Notes: generated from the sequence alone by a model not told the origin. A stretch of DNA of 64,000 bases from RDXT01 sp033762375 (GCA_033762375.1 JANRLQ010000026.1:434001-498000); one strand, 5' to 3'. Positions 26,597 through 36,900 are shown, counted from the first letter of the stretch. Program-made: numbers and translations.

Positions 26597-26632
26597 TTCG
26601 TCTTTTATATATATTTATAAAAAGACTTCATT

Positions 26633-26875
26633 ATGAACCTTTTGTTTTTCATCCTGATAGGTATTGCGGCAGGCTGGATCAGCGGCCAGATCATGAAGGG
26701 GCGCAGCTTTGGCGTACTGGGCAATCTGGTGGTAGGGGTGGCAGGCGCCATCATTGGCGGCTGGATCATCGGCCTGCTGGGTTTCTCAGTGCGTGGAGGA
26801 CTGGTAGCACCGCTGATCACCTCTGTACTCGGAGCAGTATCGTTGCTGTATGTCGTGAACAAGCTGCGGCGCTGA
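26633..26875 (+). CDS. GlsB/YeaQ/YmgE-family small membrane protein
   Basis: 80 residues with three hydrophobic segments and the family's Gly-rich pattern: 'IGIAAGWISGQIMKGRSFG', 'LVVGVAGAIIGGWIIGLLG', then a last helix. These 'transglycosylase-associated' proteins are stress-induced in several bacteria, but a biochemical activity has not been established for the family. It is preceded by an AT-rich region with two hairpins and directly abuts the end of psuG on the other strand. Confidence 0.92.
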   Translation: MNLLFFILIGIAAGWISGQIMKGRSFGVLGNLVVGVAGAIIGGWIIGLLGFSVRGGLVAPLITSVLGAVSLLYVVNKLRR

Positions 26876-27796
26876 TCACAACGGTTCCTGCTGCTGATAG
26901 GCGACTGCCAGGCTGGCGGCTAGTTGCGCATTGTTTTTGGCCAGCTGGATATTTGAGAAGAGGCTTTTTCCCTCTGTCTGGCGGGTAATCTCCGCCAGCA
27001 GATGTGGTGTCAGCGCTTTTCCGTGTATGCCCTGTGCATCGGCAGTTTGCAGGGCTTCCAGTATCGCCGCCTCGATATAGGCAGGATCCAGGGAGTAAGC
27101 AGCAGGTATTGGGTTGGCTATCAGGATGCCGCCGCTGTGCGGAAGAGACCAGTGCGCATGCATGATCGCAGCCAGTGTGTCCGTATCCGCTACGGTCGCC
27201 GGGGCTTTCAGGCCGCTGCTGCGGGTATAAAAAGCTGGAAATTCAGTAGTACCATATCCGATCACCGGTACGCCGTGCGTCTCCAGGTACTCCAGGGTCA
27301 GCGCTAGGTCTAAAATAGCTTTGGCCCCGGCTGAGATGACGGCTACCTGCGTACGAGCCAGCTCTTGCAGATCCGCCGATATATCAAAGGTATGCTGCGC
27401 CCCCCGGTGTACTCCACCGATCCCGCCTGTAGCAAATATCCGGATGCCTGCCATCGAGGCCAGCATCATCGTAGCAGATACCGTAGTCGCAGCATGTTTT
27501 TGCTCAGCCAATATTACGCCGAGGTCTCTGCGACTGGCTTTCTCAATCGTCGGGCTCTGGGCCAGCCACTCCATCTCATCTGGTGAGAGACCGATCTTGA
27601 TCCTGCCCGCCTGTATCGCCAGGGTGGCTGGTATGGCGCCCCCGTCCCGTACGGTCTGCTCCAGTTGCCGGGCCGTTTCGAGGTTTTGCGGATAGGGCAT
27701 CCCATGGGCTACTATGGTAGACTCCAGCGCTACGATAGGCTGGCGGGTATGTAACGATTCGGCGATTTCAGGCAGAATATCTATTGGCAATGGCAT
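26876..27796 (-). CDS. psuG: Pseudouridine-5'-phosphate glycosidase
   Basis: Cleaves pseudouridine 5'-phosphate to uracil and ribose 5-phosphate. The 306-residue protein has the signature ALESTIVAHGMPYPQN near the start (residues 24-39), the conserved ATGGIGGVHRGA segment (about 121-132), the 'SAGAKAILDLALTLEYLET' helix with the catalytic Lys in the family, and 'IANPIPA'. A cognate pseudouridine kinase (PsuK) is not adjacent. It starts 6 bp after a GNAT acetyltransferase gene and is probably co-transcribed with it. Confidence 0.95.
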   Translation of the reverse strand: MPLPIDILPEIAESLHTRQPIVALESTIVAHGMPYPQNLETARQLEQTVRDGGAIPATLAIQAGRIKIGLSPDEMEWLAQSPTIEKASRRDLGVILAEQKHAATTVSATMMLASMAGIRIFATGGIGGVHRGAQHTFDISADLQELARTQVAVISAGAKAILDLALTLEYLETHGVPVIGYGTTEFPAFYTRSSGLKAPATVADTDTLAAIMHAHWSLPHSGGILIANPIPAAYSLDPAYIEAAILEALQTADAQGIHGKALTPHLLAEITRQTEGKSLFSNIQLAKNNAQLAASLAVAYQQQEPL

Positions 27797-27802
27797 GAGT
27801 AG

Positions 27803-28321
27803 TTAGGCTAACGGTTTATACATAAGAAAATCTTCTTCCACCACATCCCGAAGCTGAAACATCACGGTACCTGCAAGGGTAAAGCCTATGTGCTGATAAA
27901 ATGCCACCGCAGGCGTGTTGACGGGCCAGACGGTAAGATATATGCCGTCAAATCCCTCTTCCTGCGCCCGCTCAGTGCAGACTGTCATCAGCTGCCTGCC
28001 TACACCACGACCCTGCCAGTCTCCCCGTACGTAGATGCGCTGTACGACGGCCCGCTCTCCCTCAGCGTGAACTTCTCTCCTGTAGCGTGTGTATCCGACG
28101 GCCTCGGCGCCAACCAGTGCCAGGTAATATCCGGTACCCGGTGCTGTTATTTCAGCGGCTATCTTGTCACGGGTGAAGGTCTCTGCGATATACGCATAAA
28201 AATTATCGTCCTGCTGATACTTCTCATACGTTTCCAAAAATGTACTTCGTCCCAAGTCGGCCAGTATGGTCGCATCTGCTGGTATGGCGGGCCTGATATG
28301 CACCGGGAAATGAGGGTCCAT
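27803..28321 (-). CDS. GNAT-family N-acetyltransferase
   Basis: 172 residues of the acetyl-CoA-dependent acetyltransferase fold. The opening 'HIRPAIPADATILADLGRSTF' is the beta1-alpha1 unit, and the CoA-binding V/IxxxxQGxGxG/A motif appears as 'RGDWQGRGVGRQLM' (about residues 99-112). The strand after it ('FDGIYLTVWPVNTPAVAFYQHIGF') carries the Asn and Tyr typical of motif B. The substrate cannot be predicted. It precedes psuG with a 6-bp gap. Confidence 0.9.
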   Translation of the reverse strand: MDPHFPVHIRPAIPADATILADLGRSTFLETYEKYQQDDNFYAYIAETFTRDKIAAEITAPGTGYYLALVGAEAVGYTRYRREVHAEGERAVVQRIYVRGDWQGRGVGRQLMTVCTERAQEEGFDGIYLTVWPVNTPAVAFYQHIGFTLAGTVMFQLRDVVEEDFLMYKPLA

Positions 28322-28392
28322 CGCTTCAGAAATAGCTGCTAAAGATACTGAGATTTCTCACAGGGTTTCCGCGGGGATCGTCCAGGTTTTTC

Positions 28393-28400
28393 TATTTTTG
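28393..28400 (+). promoter_or_regulatory. Candidate -7 element of the SDR gene
   Basis: TATTTTTG, an exact TAnnTTTG match, ends 19 bp before the ATG at 28419. No TTG is found at the expected -33 distance. Confidence 0.45.
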
Positions 28401-28418
28401 GGGCTAATACATTCACAC

Positions 28419-29174
28419 ATGCATACCGCTACTGCTGATCCGTCTCCGACCCTGCTGGTATTGGGTGGAAGCTCTGATATTGGAAGGGCAATCGCTCACC
28501 GGTATGCACAAGCCGGTTATACGATCTGGCTGGCGGGCCGTCAGTCCCATACGCTGGCGGCTGATACAGAGGATATCCGGATCCGGTATGGTGTATCCGT
28601 GCAGGTATTTGTATTTGATGCCCTGGCATACGACACTCACCCCGCTTTTTTTGAACAATTGCCGTATGTGCCGGACACCATCTGCTGGGCCGTAGGTCTC
28701 CTCGGTGACCAGGAAACGGCTGCTCATGATCCTGCACAGGCCATCCTGATCGCGGCTACTAACTATACCGGGGCTGTCTCAGCTCTGGGGATAGCAGCCA
28801 GTCTGTTGGAAGCCCAGGGCCGTGGCACCCTGATCGGGATCAGTTCTGTGGCCGGAGACCGGGGGCGGGGGAGTAATTACCTGTATGGCAGCGCCAAGGC
28901 AGGGTTAACGGCTTTTTTGTCCGGGCTCCGCAACCGCCTTGCGGCCAGCGGCATTCAGGTGCTTACGGTCAAGCCCGGATTTGTGGATACAGCCATGACG
29001 GCCGGACTTCCCCTGCCAGCACCCCTGACAGCCCAGCCGGCAGAAGTAGCACGAGCCGTATATCATGCAGCCCAAAAAAAACGCCACACGGTGTATGTAA
29101 AACCCGTCTGGCGTTGGATTATGCTGATAATCAAACTGATTCCTGAGCCGATTTTTATGCGGCTGCGGCTTTGA
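28419..29174 (+). CDS. SDR reductase resembling DprE2
   Basis: 251 residues of the NAD(P)-dependent short-chain dehydrogenase superfamily. The cofactor motif reads LGGSSDIGRAIA (about residues 14-25) and the catalytic YxxxK is YGSAK; Ser sits in 'GISSVAGDRGRGSN'. The GGSSDIG form of the Gly motif and the basic/hydrophobic C-terminal helix pair ending 'LIPEPIFMRLRL' resemble decaprenylphosphoryl-2-keto-ribose reductase (DprE2), which makes polyprenyl-phospho-arabinose. A phosphoribosyl-polyprenol synthase is encoded at 52869, but no DprE1 oxidase is seen. ATG 28419 is preferred to an upstream TTG. Its stop is 2 bp from the stop of the convergent SH3 gene. Confidence 0.8.
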   Translation: MHTATADPSPTLLVLGGSSDIGRAIAHRYAQAGYTIWLAGRQSHTLAADTEDIRIRYGVSVQVFVFDALAYDTHPAFFEQLPYVPDTICWAVGLLGDQETAAHDPAQAILIAATNYTGAVSALGIAASLLEAQGRGTLIGISSVAGDRGRGSNYLYGSAKAGLTAFLSGLRNRLAASGIQVLTVKPGFVDTAMTAGLPLPAPLTAQPAEVARAVYHAAQKKRHTVYVKPVWRWIMLIIKLIPEPIFMRLRL

Positions 29175-29176
29175 TA

Positions 29177-30577
29177 TTATCTGGCGGCGACTTGCTGCTG
29201 GATGATGGATTCGATAGCAGGTTTGAGCTCACTCTGGTCATATCCTGGTAAAAACCGGAGCCGCTCCAGGTTGGACTTGCGCAGGGGCAATGAAGGCGTG
29301 ACAAGTGCCTCCTGGAGACGCTGCCCGATTTTAATATCGGTCTCGTCAATACTCAGGGCTTCAATCCCGCGTACCCACCCGCGTTTGGTGCCGTTGCGGG
29401 TGATGACACGTACATAGTCGCCGCTTGCCCGCTCCAGAATGATCGCCTCTCCCGGCATAAACCACATCGCCTGGCGCTCTTGGCTGGCTGGCTGTGCATA
29501 TCCGGGTACCTGGCGGGTGATCACAGCCATTGCACCATCCTCTACGAGTGCCTGCTGCTCTACCCAGCCGGTGTATCCGCCCTGGGTCCGCACTTTGATC
29601 CAGTTCCGGCCACCTGCGCTTATCGCTTTTTCATCGGCATACCGGGCAACCAACTCCCCAAATCTGACCCGTACGACCTCCGTACCTGTCATACCGGGGG
29701 TGAGCCGTACTATGGCAGGATCGTAAGCACTCAGCATCGGCATATAAGCCATGCCGTCAGGTGTCAATGCATCTATCCAGGTGTCTGGCATGCCATCATC
29801 AGGTGTCTCGTAGGTAGGGATCACGACCCCACGCTCTGCTGAGCGGGTAGCCATCGCGGCAGCAGGAGCATAACCAGGTGTGGGCGTGGGTGTGTTTTTT
29901 CGCAGGGAGTGGATATATGCAAAAATAGTAAGGCTGTCTATACGCCCTACGACACCAAAGGAGTCAGGCTGGGGACAACGGCAGGGTTCCAGCGGGTGTC
30001 TGGCCGGGCCTGTTTTTGAAAAAGTCTCCACACGTACACGACCAGCGTCCTGCGAGCGGCTGTCGCCCAGCTCACTGCCAGGAGTTGGACGCGGAGGGCC
30101 TGGTTTATTCCATCCGGCAGTAGTGCCTGATGCCCGGGTATCCGGGCGATATACGGGTAAGTTGAGCCGGCGGCGCTCATTTTCGATCCCCGCCTCCAGC
30201 GACTGAGCCCTGGCGAAGTATATAGAGACAAACAATGATTCTGGCTCAGGGGCCCTCACCAGCCAGTCAAAATAACGGCTGGCATCATAATAGGCCTGAG
30301 CAGCCCGGCGATAGGATTCATTGCCATAGCGGCTGATGCGCTGCTGGGCATCGGCCGCCTGAAAAAAGTAATATACCAGCTCCATCTTGTCGGAGGGAGC
30401 CTGGCATGCCTGATGAAGCTCCTCTACCTGTCGCAGGGGCGTGATGGCACCCGGCTGCCAGGAAGTGAATAAAATCTCCATCTGACGCTCCAGGACCGTA
30501 CAGTTCTGGCTGTGTGAGGGGAGAGCCGCCCCAATCAGGAGGGCCAGCAGCATGAAGCCTGTTAGGTGATATCTCAT
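29177..30577 (-). CDS. Exported protein with two SH3-like domains
   Basis: 466 residues from ATG 30577, with a signal peptide ending near PSHSQ. A helical region of about 100 residues has TPR-like character ('YRRAAQAYYDASRYFDWLV'). A disordered Pro/Arg/Thr-rich stretch follows, then two bacterial-SH3-like modules, recognisable from 'IKVRTQGGYTGWVEQQAL' and 'DYVRVITRNGTKRGWVRGIE'. SH3b modules usually bind cell-wall or other envelope polymers. Upstream ATG/TTG codons in the frame would place charged residues before the signal peptide and are less likely. The gene is convergent with the SDR gene and has no close co-oriented neighbour. Confidence 0.72.
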   Translation of the reverse strand: MRYHLTGFMLLALLIGAALPSHSQNCTVLERQMEILFTSWQPGAITPLRQVEELHQACQAPSDKMELVYYFFQAADAQQRISRYGNESYRRAAQAYYDASRYFDWLVRAPEPESLFVSIYFARAQSLEAGIENERRRLNLPVYRPDTRASGTTAGWNKPGPPRPTPGSELGDSRSQDAGRVRVETFSKTGPARHPLEPCRCPQPDSFGVVGRIDSLTIFAYIHSLRKNTPTPTPGYAPAAAMATRSAERGVVIPTYETPDDGMPDTWIDALTPDGMAYMPMLSAYDPAIVRLTPGMTGTEVVRVRFGELVARYADEKAISAGGRNWIKVRTQGGYTGWVEQQALVEDGAMAVITRQVPGYAQPASQERQAMWFMPGEAIILERASGDYVRVITRNGTKRGWVRGIEALSIDETDIKIGQRLQEALVTPSLPLRKSNLERLRFLPGYDQSELKPAIESIIQQQVAAR

Positions 30578-30691
30578 ACAGATACAATACTTGGCACTGA
30601 AGCAAAAAGCCGGTTTCCGGATAAGGCACAATATCAGCAGGTGATCTGTAAGCAGTCACTTAATCTGCTAATATTTTCTGCAATTTACTAT

Positions 30692-30730
30692 AAAAAAAAC
30701 CGCAACGCCAGCAGGACGTTACGGGTTTTT
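30692..30730 (-). terminator. Terminator after the lipoprotein gene at 30765
   Basis: AAAAACC pairs with GGTTTTT and AACG with CGTT across a small internal loop; on the minus strand the stem ends in a run of eight T. It lies 35 bp past the stop of the lipoprotein gene and may also act on the plus strand. Confidence 0.75.
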
Positions 30731-30764
30731 CATGTTTTGTAAGATAGTATCCACAAATAATGCA

Positions 30765-31301
30765 CTACTCTGTAATGACAATGTCTGCTTTGGGCTGGTT
30801 GTCATACTGCGTCAGGCGGTCGCCGTTGTGATAATAGCGGATATAACTCCAAAAGTAATTGCACTCGTCTGCCCCGAGGAGAAACTCTACCCGCAGGGTG
30901 TCTACCCCATAGGTATCTTTTTTGATATAATAGTCGTAGGCAAAATTGCGCTGGAACAACAGCGGGAAGTTGATGCGATTGTCTATCGCGCTGATAAAAC
31001 TACCTGTGTAGGCAAACGGGCCAAATGCTCCCCCTGTATAACCCGGGCGGATCAGCTTATAGTCCGGGGTCGGGTCTGCGCCTCCCGTGCTGTCAAGATA
31101 CACGACGATCCCGGCGGGATTGTAGGTGCTGGTGAGGTAGTTGGTCCCGGCAGGACTCAGGTAGGTCACCGTAAAATACTCATCCCCGATACCGGGATTC
31201 AGGGTGGGGTCGCAGGGATCCTGGCAGCCGGTCATAGCGGCTACAAGACACACGGCTATCAGCATCCCGGTGCCTACATTTTTTGTCATACGCATACGCA
31301 T
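30765..31301 (-). CDS. Lipoprotein of unknown function
   Basis: 178 residues starting at one of the clustered ATG codons at 31301, 31295 or 31289. The signal peptide ends in a MTGC lipobox, followed by a Pro/Asp-rich spacer typical of surface-exposed Bacteroidota lipoproteins. The mature part seems all-beta, with Tyr-rich strands ('DEYFTVTYLSPAG', 'NYFWSYIRYYHNG'). I do not recognise the family. A TACCTTTG element upstream (31359-31366) and a strong terminator downstream suggest a single-gene unit. Confidence 0.65.
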   Translation of the reverse strand: MRMRMTKNVGTGMLIAVCLVAAMTGCQDPCDPTLNPGIGDEYFTVTYLSPAGTNYLTSTYNPAGIVVYLDSTGGADPTPDYKLIRPGYTGGAFGPFAYTGSFISAIDNRINFPLLFQRNFAYDYYIKKDTYGVDTLRVEFLLGADECNYFWSYIRYYHNGDRLTQYDNQPKADIVITE

Positions 31302-31358
31302 CAGCAATAAAAATTTACTTGTTGTTATATTTGGCAACTAACCCGTTTCCCTCCCGAA

Positions 31359-31366
31359 CAAAGGTA
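31359..31366 (-). promoter_or_regulatory. -7 promoter element of the lipoprotein gene
   Basis: TACCTTTG on the minus strand, an exact consensus match 58 bp upstream of the ATG at 31301. No clear -33 element was found. Confidence 0.5.
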
Positions 31367-31431
31367 AAAATATTCAGTACTGCTATCATAACGTGGGGTT
31401 GGTTTTTAATGTTGTGACTCGAAAAACTGCT

Positions 31432-32661
31432 ATGGACGTAAACCTGATCGAACTTCCAAACGGCCTGCGGATCGTACACCGATATGTGCCCTATACCCGG
31501 CTCGTTCATTGTGGGTATATCATTGACACGGGAAGCCGGGATGATCCCGAGAGCCGGGCGGGTATGGCACATTTTATTGAGCACATGGCCTTTAAGGGTA
31601 CCCGTAAGCGAAAAACGTTTCACGTGATCAACTACCTGGAGTCTGTCGGCGGAGATGTGAATGCCTATACGACCAAGGAAAAAACCTGTTTTTATGTCTC
31701 CATGCTGGCCGAGTATTTTGACAGGGCCACCGAGTTACTGACAGATATCACGTTTGACTCCGTGTTTCCTGACAAGGAGATTATCAAAGAAAAACAAGTC
31801 ATCTCAGAAGAGATAGATATGTACCGGGATACTCCGGACGAGGCTATTTTGGAAGACTTTGACCTGATGGTGTACCCTGATCACAGCTTAGGTCATCCCA
31901 TCCTGGGTACCCGTGACAGCATCAGCCAGTTTACGCGGGACGAGATCATGGGGCATATCCGGGAGTCCTACGCACAGGGTCAGGTTGTATTTGGGGTGGT
32001 GGGCAATGTATCACGGCAGGCACTGGATCTGGTGATCCGCAAGTATCTGGCTCCTCTCCAACTGCCTGCGGCCAGGGTTCGCAGGACTCCACCGGCTACC
32101 CCTGCTATTCAGGATCAGGTGGTCGAGATCGCCACTGATCAGGCGCATGAGATACTGGGGGGACGTGCTTATGCTGCGCGCAAGGGTCACTTTGCTGCCT
32201 TTGGGTTGCTGACAAACCTCCTGGGAGGGCCTGCCATGAACTCACGCCTGAATATGAATGTCCGTGAAAAATACGGCCTCACCTATAATATTCATGCCTT
32301 TTATCAGCCCTTTACAGATACAGGGATGTGGGGCATCTATTATGCCTGTGACACGGACAATATCGCCCGTATCCGTAAACTGGTGCACAAAGAACTCAAG
32401 CAGCTGTGTGAGATGCCGCTGGGGCCTATCCACCTCAGCCAAGCCAAAAAACAGCTGATCGGGCAGCTTACACTCTCGCATGAGAGCCTCCTGAGTCAAA
32501 TGCTGAACATGAGCAAGGAGGTGCTGGACTTTGATCACATGCTCCCGTTTGAGCAGTATATTGCTGAGATTGAGGCTATAGAGGCAAAGGATATTCAGGC
32601 CGCCGCACAGGAGATATTTGAGTCATCCCCTATTTCCACCATTACGTATCGCCCTACCTGA
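31432..32661 (+). CDS. M16-family zinc peptidase
   Basis: 409 residues of the pitrilysin/processing-peptidase family. The inverted zinc motif HFIEH is at residues 47-51, and the distal zinc-ligand Glu would be in 'EKQVISEEIDMY' (the usual E about 75 residues later). The second half has the inactive-like M16C fold with 'FGLLTNLLGGPAMNSRLNMNVREKYGLTYNI', containing the Arg/Tyr pair typical of the family. No signal peptide is present when ATG 31432 is used, consistent with cytoplasmic or periplasmic-unknown location; the GTG at 31393 would give no better one. sbcD follows 13 bp later. Confidence 0.92.
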   Translation: MDVNLIELPNGLRIVHRYVPYTRLVHCGYIIDTGSRDDPESRAGMAHFIEHMAFKGTRKRKTFHVINYLESVGGDVNAYTTKEKTCFYVSMLAEYFDRATELLTDITFDSVFPDKEIIKEKQVISEEIDMYRDTPDEAILEDFDLMVYPDHSLGHPILGTRDSISQFTRDEIMGHIRESYAQGQVVFGVVGNVSRQALDLVIRKYLAPLQLPAARVRRTPPATPAIQDQVVEIATDQAHEILGGRAYAARKGHFAAFGLLTNLLGGPAMNSRLNMNVREKYGLTYNIHAFYQPFTDTGMWGIYYACDTDNIARIRKLVHKELKQLCEMPLGPIHLSQAKKQLIGQLTLSHESLLSQMLNMSKEVLDFDHMLPFEQYIAEIEAIEAKDIQAAAQEIFESSPISTITYRPT

Positions 32662-32674
32662 ACACCCCCTGATT

Positions 32675-33892
32675 ATGATCAAACTCCTGCATACGGCTGA
32701 CTGGCATCTGGGCAAACGGCTCGATCATGTATCCCGGCTGGAAGAGCAGCGGGCTGTTCTGGAGGAGATATGTGAGATTGCCGAGCGGGAAGCAGTACAT
32801 ATGGTGATCGTGGCGGGTGATCTGTTTGACCAGATCAACCCGCCGACCGAGGCCATTGACCTGCTGTACAAAACGCTGCGCCGGCTGACGGATCATGGAC
32901 GCCGTCCTGTCATAGCCATTGCCGGCAATCATGACTCACCTGACCGGATTGAGGCACCGGATCCGCTGGCACGTGCGTGCGGGATTATTTTTGCGGGGTA
33001 TCCGGGCAGTGTACTCCAACCCTTCGGGCTGGAGACGGGGCTGGAGGTGACACATACGGCACCAGGTTATCTCCGGCTCCAGATTCCCGGCGTTGAGGTG
33101 CCTGTCAGCGTCCTGCTCACGCCCTACGCCAACGAGATCCGGCTACGGCAATTTTTGGGAAATGAAAACCCGGATCAGGCACTACGCACGCTGCTGGGTG
33201 CTCAGTGGGCGCATCTCGCTGCAACTGCTGATCCTGCCGGTATCACCCTGCTGGCAGCTCATCTGTGTATGATGGCTCCCGGTGGAGAGGTGCCGGTCGA
33301 GCCTGAAGACGAAAAACCCATTCTGACCATCGGGGGACTCCGGGAGATATACCCTGATATCATCCCGCCAGGCGTCCAGTACACCGCCCTGGGACACCTG
33401 CACCGATGCCATCAGGTAGGTACGGGGGCCGTATGGTACAGCGGCAGTCCATTGGCGTACAGCATGAGCGAGGCAGGGCAGGCAAAGTATGTCCTGATCG
33501 CCACCCTGACGCCGGGCCAGCCGGCAGAGGTGGAGCGGGTGCGGCTCACGGCAGGTAAACCCCTCATACGGGTGACGTGTCAGGGCGTAGCTGCTGCCAC
33601 CGAGTGGCTGCGGGAGCATCCTGATGCCTGGGTCGAGCTCACCCTGGAGACGGATACCTACCTGTCTGCACAAGATCGTCGCCAGTTATATGAGATTCAC
33701 AGCGGGATCATTACGATCATCCCACGCGTCACCGATCCTGAAACCATCGTGCAGGAAAATCCATCCATAGACCTCTCTCAGGATATGGAAACCCTCTTTA
33801 AGGCGTACTTTCAGCACAAGCAGGGGCAGTTGCCGGATGATCCGCTGATGGACTTGTTCCGCGAAATGTTGAGCCAGGAGTCAGCTTCATAA
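32675..33892 (+). CDS. sbcD: Exonuclease subunit SbcD (Mre11 homologue)
   Basis: Calcineurin-like phosphoesterase that with SbcC cuts hairpins and processes double-strand ends. 405 residues from ATG 32675. The Mn-binding motifs are visible: HTADWHLGK (residues 6-14, with Asp 9 and His 11), GDLFD (48-52), GNHDSP (84-89) and the later 'GHLHRCH'. The upstream in-frame codon at 32618 overlaps the M16 gene and is not needed. sbcC starts 30 bp after the stop, giving the usual sbcDC operon. Confidence 0.96.
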   Translation: MIKLLHTADWHLGKRLDHVSRLEEQRAVLEEICEIAEREAVHMVIVAGDLFDQINPPTEAIDLLYKTLRRLTDHGRRPVIAIAGNHDSPDRIEAPDPLARACGIIFAGYPGSVLQPFGLETGLEVTHTAPGYLRLQIPGVEVPVSVLLTPYANEIRLRQFLGNENPDQALRTLLGAQWAHLAATADPAGITLLAAHLCMMAPGGEVPVEPEDEKPILTIGGLREIYPDIIPPGVQYTALGHLHRCHQVGTGAVWYSGSPLAYSMSEAGQAKYVLIATLTPGQPAEVERVRLTAGKPLIRVTCQGVAAATEWLREHPDAWVELTLETDTYLSAQDRRQLYEIHSGIITIIPRVTDPETIVQENPSIDLSQDMETLFKAYFQHKQGQLPDDPLMDLFREMLSQESAS

Positions 33893-33922
33893 TTTTCTTT
33901 CGTCCTCTTAGTTCTATATGCC

Positions 33923-36900
33923 ATGATCCCCATTTCATTGTCTATCCAGGGCATCTACTCCTACCAGCAGCGCCAGGATATAGACTTCACCCGACTGACA
34001 AGCGCCCAGCTTTTCGGGATATTCGGGGCGACTGGCAGTGGCAAGTCTGCCATCCTGGAGGCGATCTCCTTCGCGTTGTATGGCGAGTGCGAGCGCCTCA
34101 ATCAGAAGGAAAACCGGAGCTATAACATGATGAACCTCCGGTCAGACCGCCTGATGATAGACTTCACCTTTGAGTCAGGAGGGACTACGTATCGGTTTAC
34201 GGTCAGCGGGCGCCGCAATTCTCGCCGGTTTGAAGATACCGGCACCCTGGAGCGACGTGCTTTCCGGCTGGAAGGGGGGATGCCTGTCCCGCTGGACCAC
34301 ACCTCCGCCGAATCTATCCTGGGACTGAGCTACGACAACTTCAAGCGGACGGTGATCATCCCGCAAGGAAAATTTCAGGATTTTCTCCAGCTCACAGAGA
34401 CTGAGCGTACCCGGATGCTCAAGGAGATTTTTGGTCTGGAGAAATATGAACTCGCCCATAAAGCAGCAGCGCTGGAGCAGCAAAACCATCAGCAACTCAC
34501 CCGGATAGAAGCCCAGCTCGCTCAACTGGCGCATGCGACCCCCGAGCAGCTCGCCGATGTACGTCACCAGGCTGATACATTGGCTGCTACGACTGCCGCA
34601 GCACAGGAGCAAGTCCGGCAGGTAGATAAGCAGGTGCAACGTATGGAGGAACTCCGGTCTGTATTTGCGAAAATAGACCACCAGCAAAACCTCATCGCGG
34701 AGCTTGTCGCCCATGCTGATCAGTATGATCTCCGCGAAAAAAACCTGAAAGCATATGAATGGTGCCTCCGCGAATGCAAACCGCTGCTCGACCGGCGCAA
34801 CGAACTCGCGGATCAGCTCCAGCGCACTGCACAGACCATCCGGGACAAAAAAGAGCTCCAGCACCAGACACGACAAGACCTGGAACTGGCTGAAAACGCC
34901 TTCGAAAAAATAGACCGTGACTATCACGAGCGAGAACGGTACCTCGGGCAGGCCGCAGAACTTGAATCCCTGATCAACCTCCGCCAGCTGCACCGGCAAG
35001 TACAAGCACTGGAGGCGCGTATCTTGAAGGGAGAACAACTGATCGAGACCAACCGGCAAGAAACGACCCTCTACAAACAACAAGCACAGGAACATAACAC
35101 CCAAATCCAGATACTCCGGGATCAAAAGCCGGATCTGACACAACTCCTCGCAGTCAAACTCTGGCATGACCAGTATCATACGCTCCAGCTCACCCTTACC
35201 AACTGCCTCACCAGCCTGACAGAATCCCAAAACCGTCTGGAGGCCCGGCAGCAAGACATCCGCCAGCTCATTGCCCCCTTGGAGTTGGATATTCATCAGG
35301 CGCGGCTCGCTCCGGCGGAGGTAGAAAACATCATCCGGACCCGTATTCATCATACACGGGAGACCCTCCTGGCAGGTGAGTCAAAACTGGAGCAGCTCAC
35401 CGTGCGTGCCCGGTTACAAGCCTTTGCGGCGGCCCTGCTCCCGGGTACCCCTTGCCCGCTCTGCGGTGCCACTGAGCATCCGGACCCCCTCGATACCTCT
35501 CATCCTGATCCTGCCTATGAGCGGCTCAAAACAGATGTGGAGGCTCAAAAAAAAGCGCTTGCCCAGCTCGAAAAAAACCTTGTCCAGCTTGAGTCGTTTC
35601 ATATTCAACTAATTGATATTCAAGAAAATATAAATGTCCAGGAAGATAAACGCCGTCTTGCCGAAAAAGAAGTGAGACAACACACCGCGCGGTTTGTCTG
35701 GAAGGCCTATGAAGGCGCATCGGCTGAGGCGATACATCAGCAGATTACGATGATCTCTCAGCTTGATGAGCAGATCGGACATCATGAGCGCGAGCGGCAG
35801 GCCCTGGAAAATGCGGTCACACAAAAAAATCAGGAGCGCGAATCCTATCAGGCGGGCCTCGAAAAACTCAGGCGCGAGCGCACTGACTACGAAATAGCGC
35901 TTCAGACAGGCCTCGGTAAACTCCGGATTATCCAGGCTGAGACCTATCAGGCACATAATGATGCAGCTATCAACCAGGCAGCCGCCCAGGCTCGGGACGC
36001 ACACCGGCAGCTTGAGCATCTATGGGGTGAATACCAGAAAAAAATCCGTACCCTACGCTCGAATCTCGACAAACTCTCCGGCGAAATCTCAGGTCACGAG
36101 CAGCAGGAGCAAGCATATTCTCAAAAATTGGCCCGCCAAAACCTGGTGCTGGCGTCTCTGCTTCCGGCAGGCGGATACCAGGACCTGGCTGCCGTCGAGC
36201 AGGTGCTCGGACTCGGTCTGGATATAGAGTCAGAAAAAAATGCCATCCTTACCTATCGGCAGCACCTGCACACAGCACGGGCCACCCTGGAAGACCTGAA
36301 AACCGTGACCACAGGTAAGTCTTTTGATGAAGTCACCTATCAGGCACTCAAAGAGCAGCTTGCCAGTCTTCAGCAGCAGATACACGACCTGATCCAGGCG
36401 CAGGGAGGACTCAAGCAGGCGCAGGAACGCCTCGAACAAGAGCTTGCAGAAAAAACCCGACTGGAATCTGCTCAGGATCAATTGAATATCCGGGCCGAAA
36501 ATATCCGCACGCTCAAAAATCTATTCGCGAAAAGCGGATTTGTCAATTATGTCTCTACGGTATTTCTCCAAAACCTCTGCCTTACGGCCAACGAACGGTT
36601 TCGGAAACTCACCCGTGGTGCGCTGAGCCTGGAGACCACGGCAGGCAATAATTTTCAGGTGCGGGATTTTTTGAACAACGGCCAGGTGCGCTCTGTCAAA
36701 ACCCTCTCCGGCGGACAGACTTTCCAGGCTGCCCTTTCATTGGCACTGGCGCTGGCTGATCAGGTGCAGCAACAAGCCAGTAATGCCCAGAATTTTTTCT
36801 TCCTGGATGAAGGATTTGGTTCCCAGGACAAACTATCTCTTCAAATCATCTTTCAGACGCTCAAATCACTCCGGCATGAAAACCGGATTGTAGGAATTAT

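Larger units (their letters stand above)
26290..26632. other. AT-rich intergenic region with two tandem hairpins
   Basis: 343 bases with no gene between scpA and the GlsB-like protein. The stretch 26340-26480 is very AT-rich against the surrounding sequence. It contains a TATTTTTG -7-like element (26432-26439) and, further on, two terminator-like hairpins at 26517-26557 and 26562-26596. It may encode a small structured RNA or form a long leader of the following gene. No tRNA fold fits. Confidence 0.5.
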
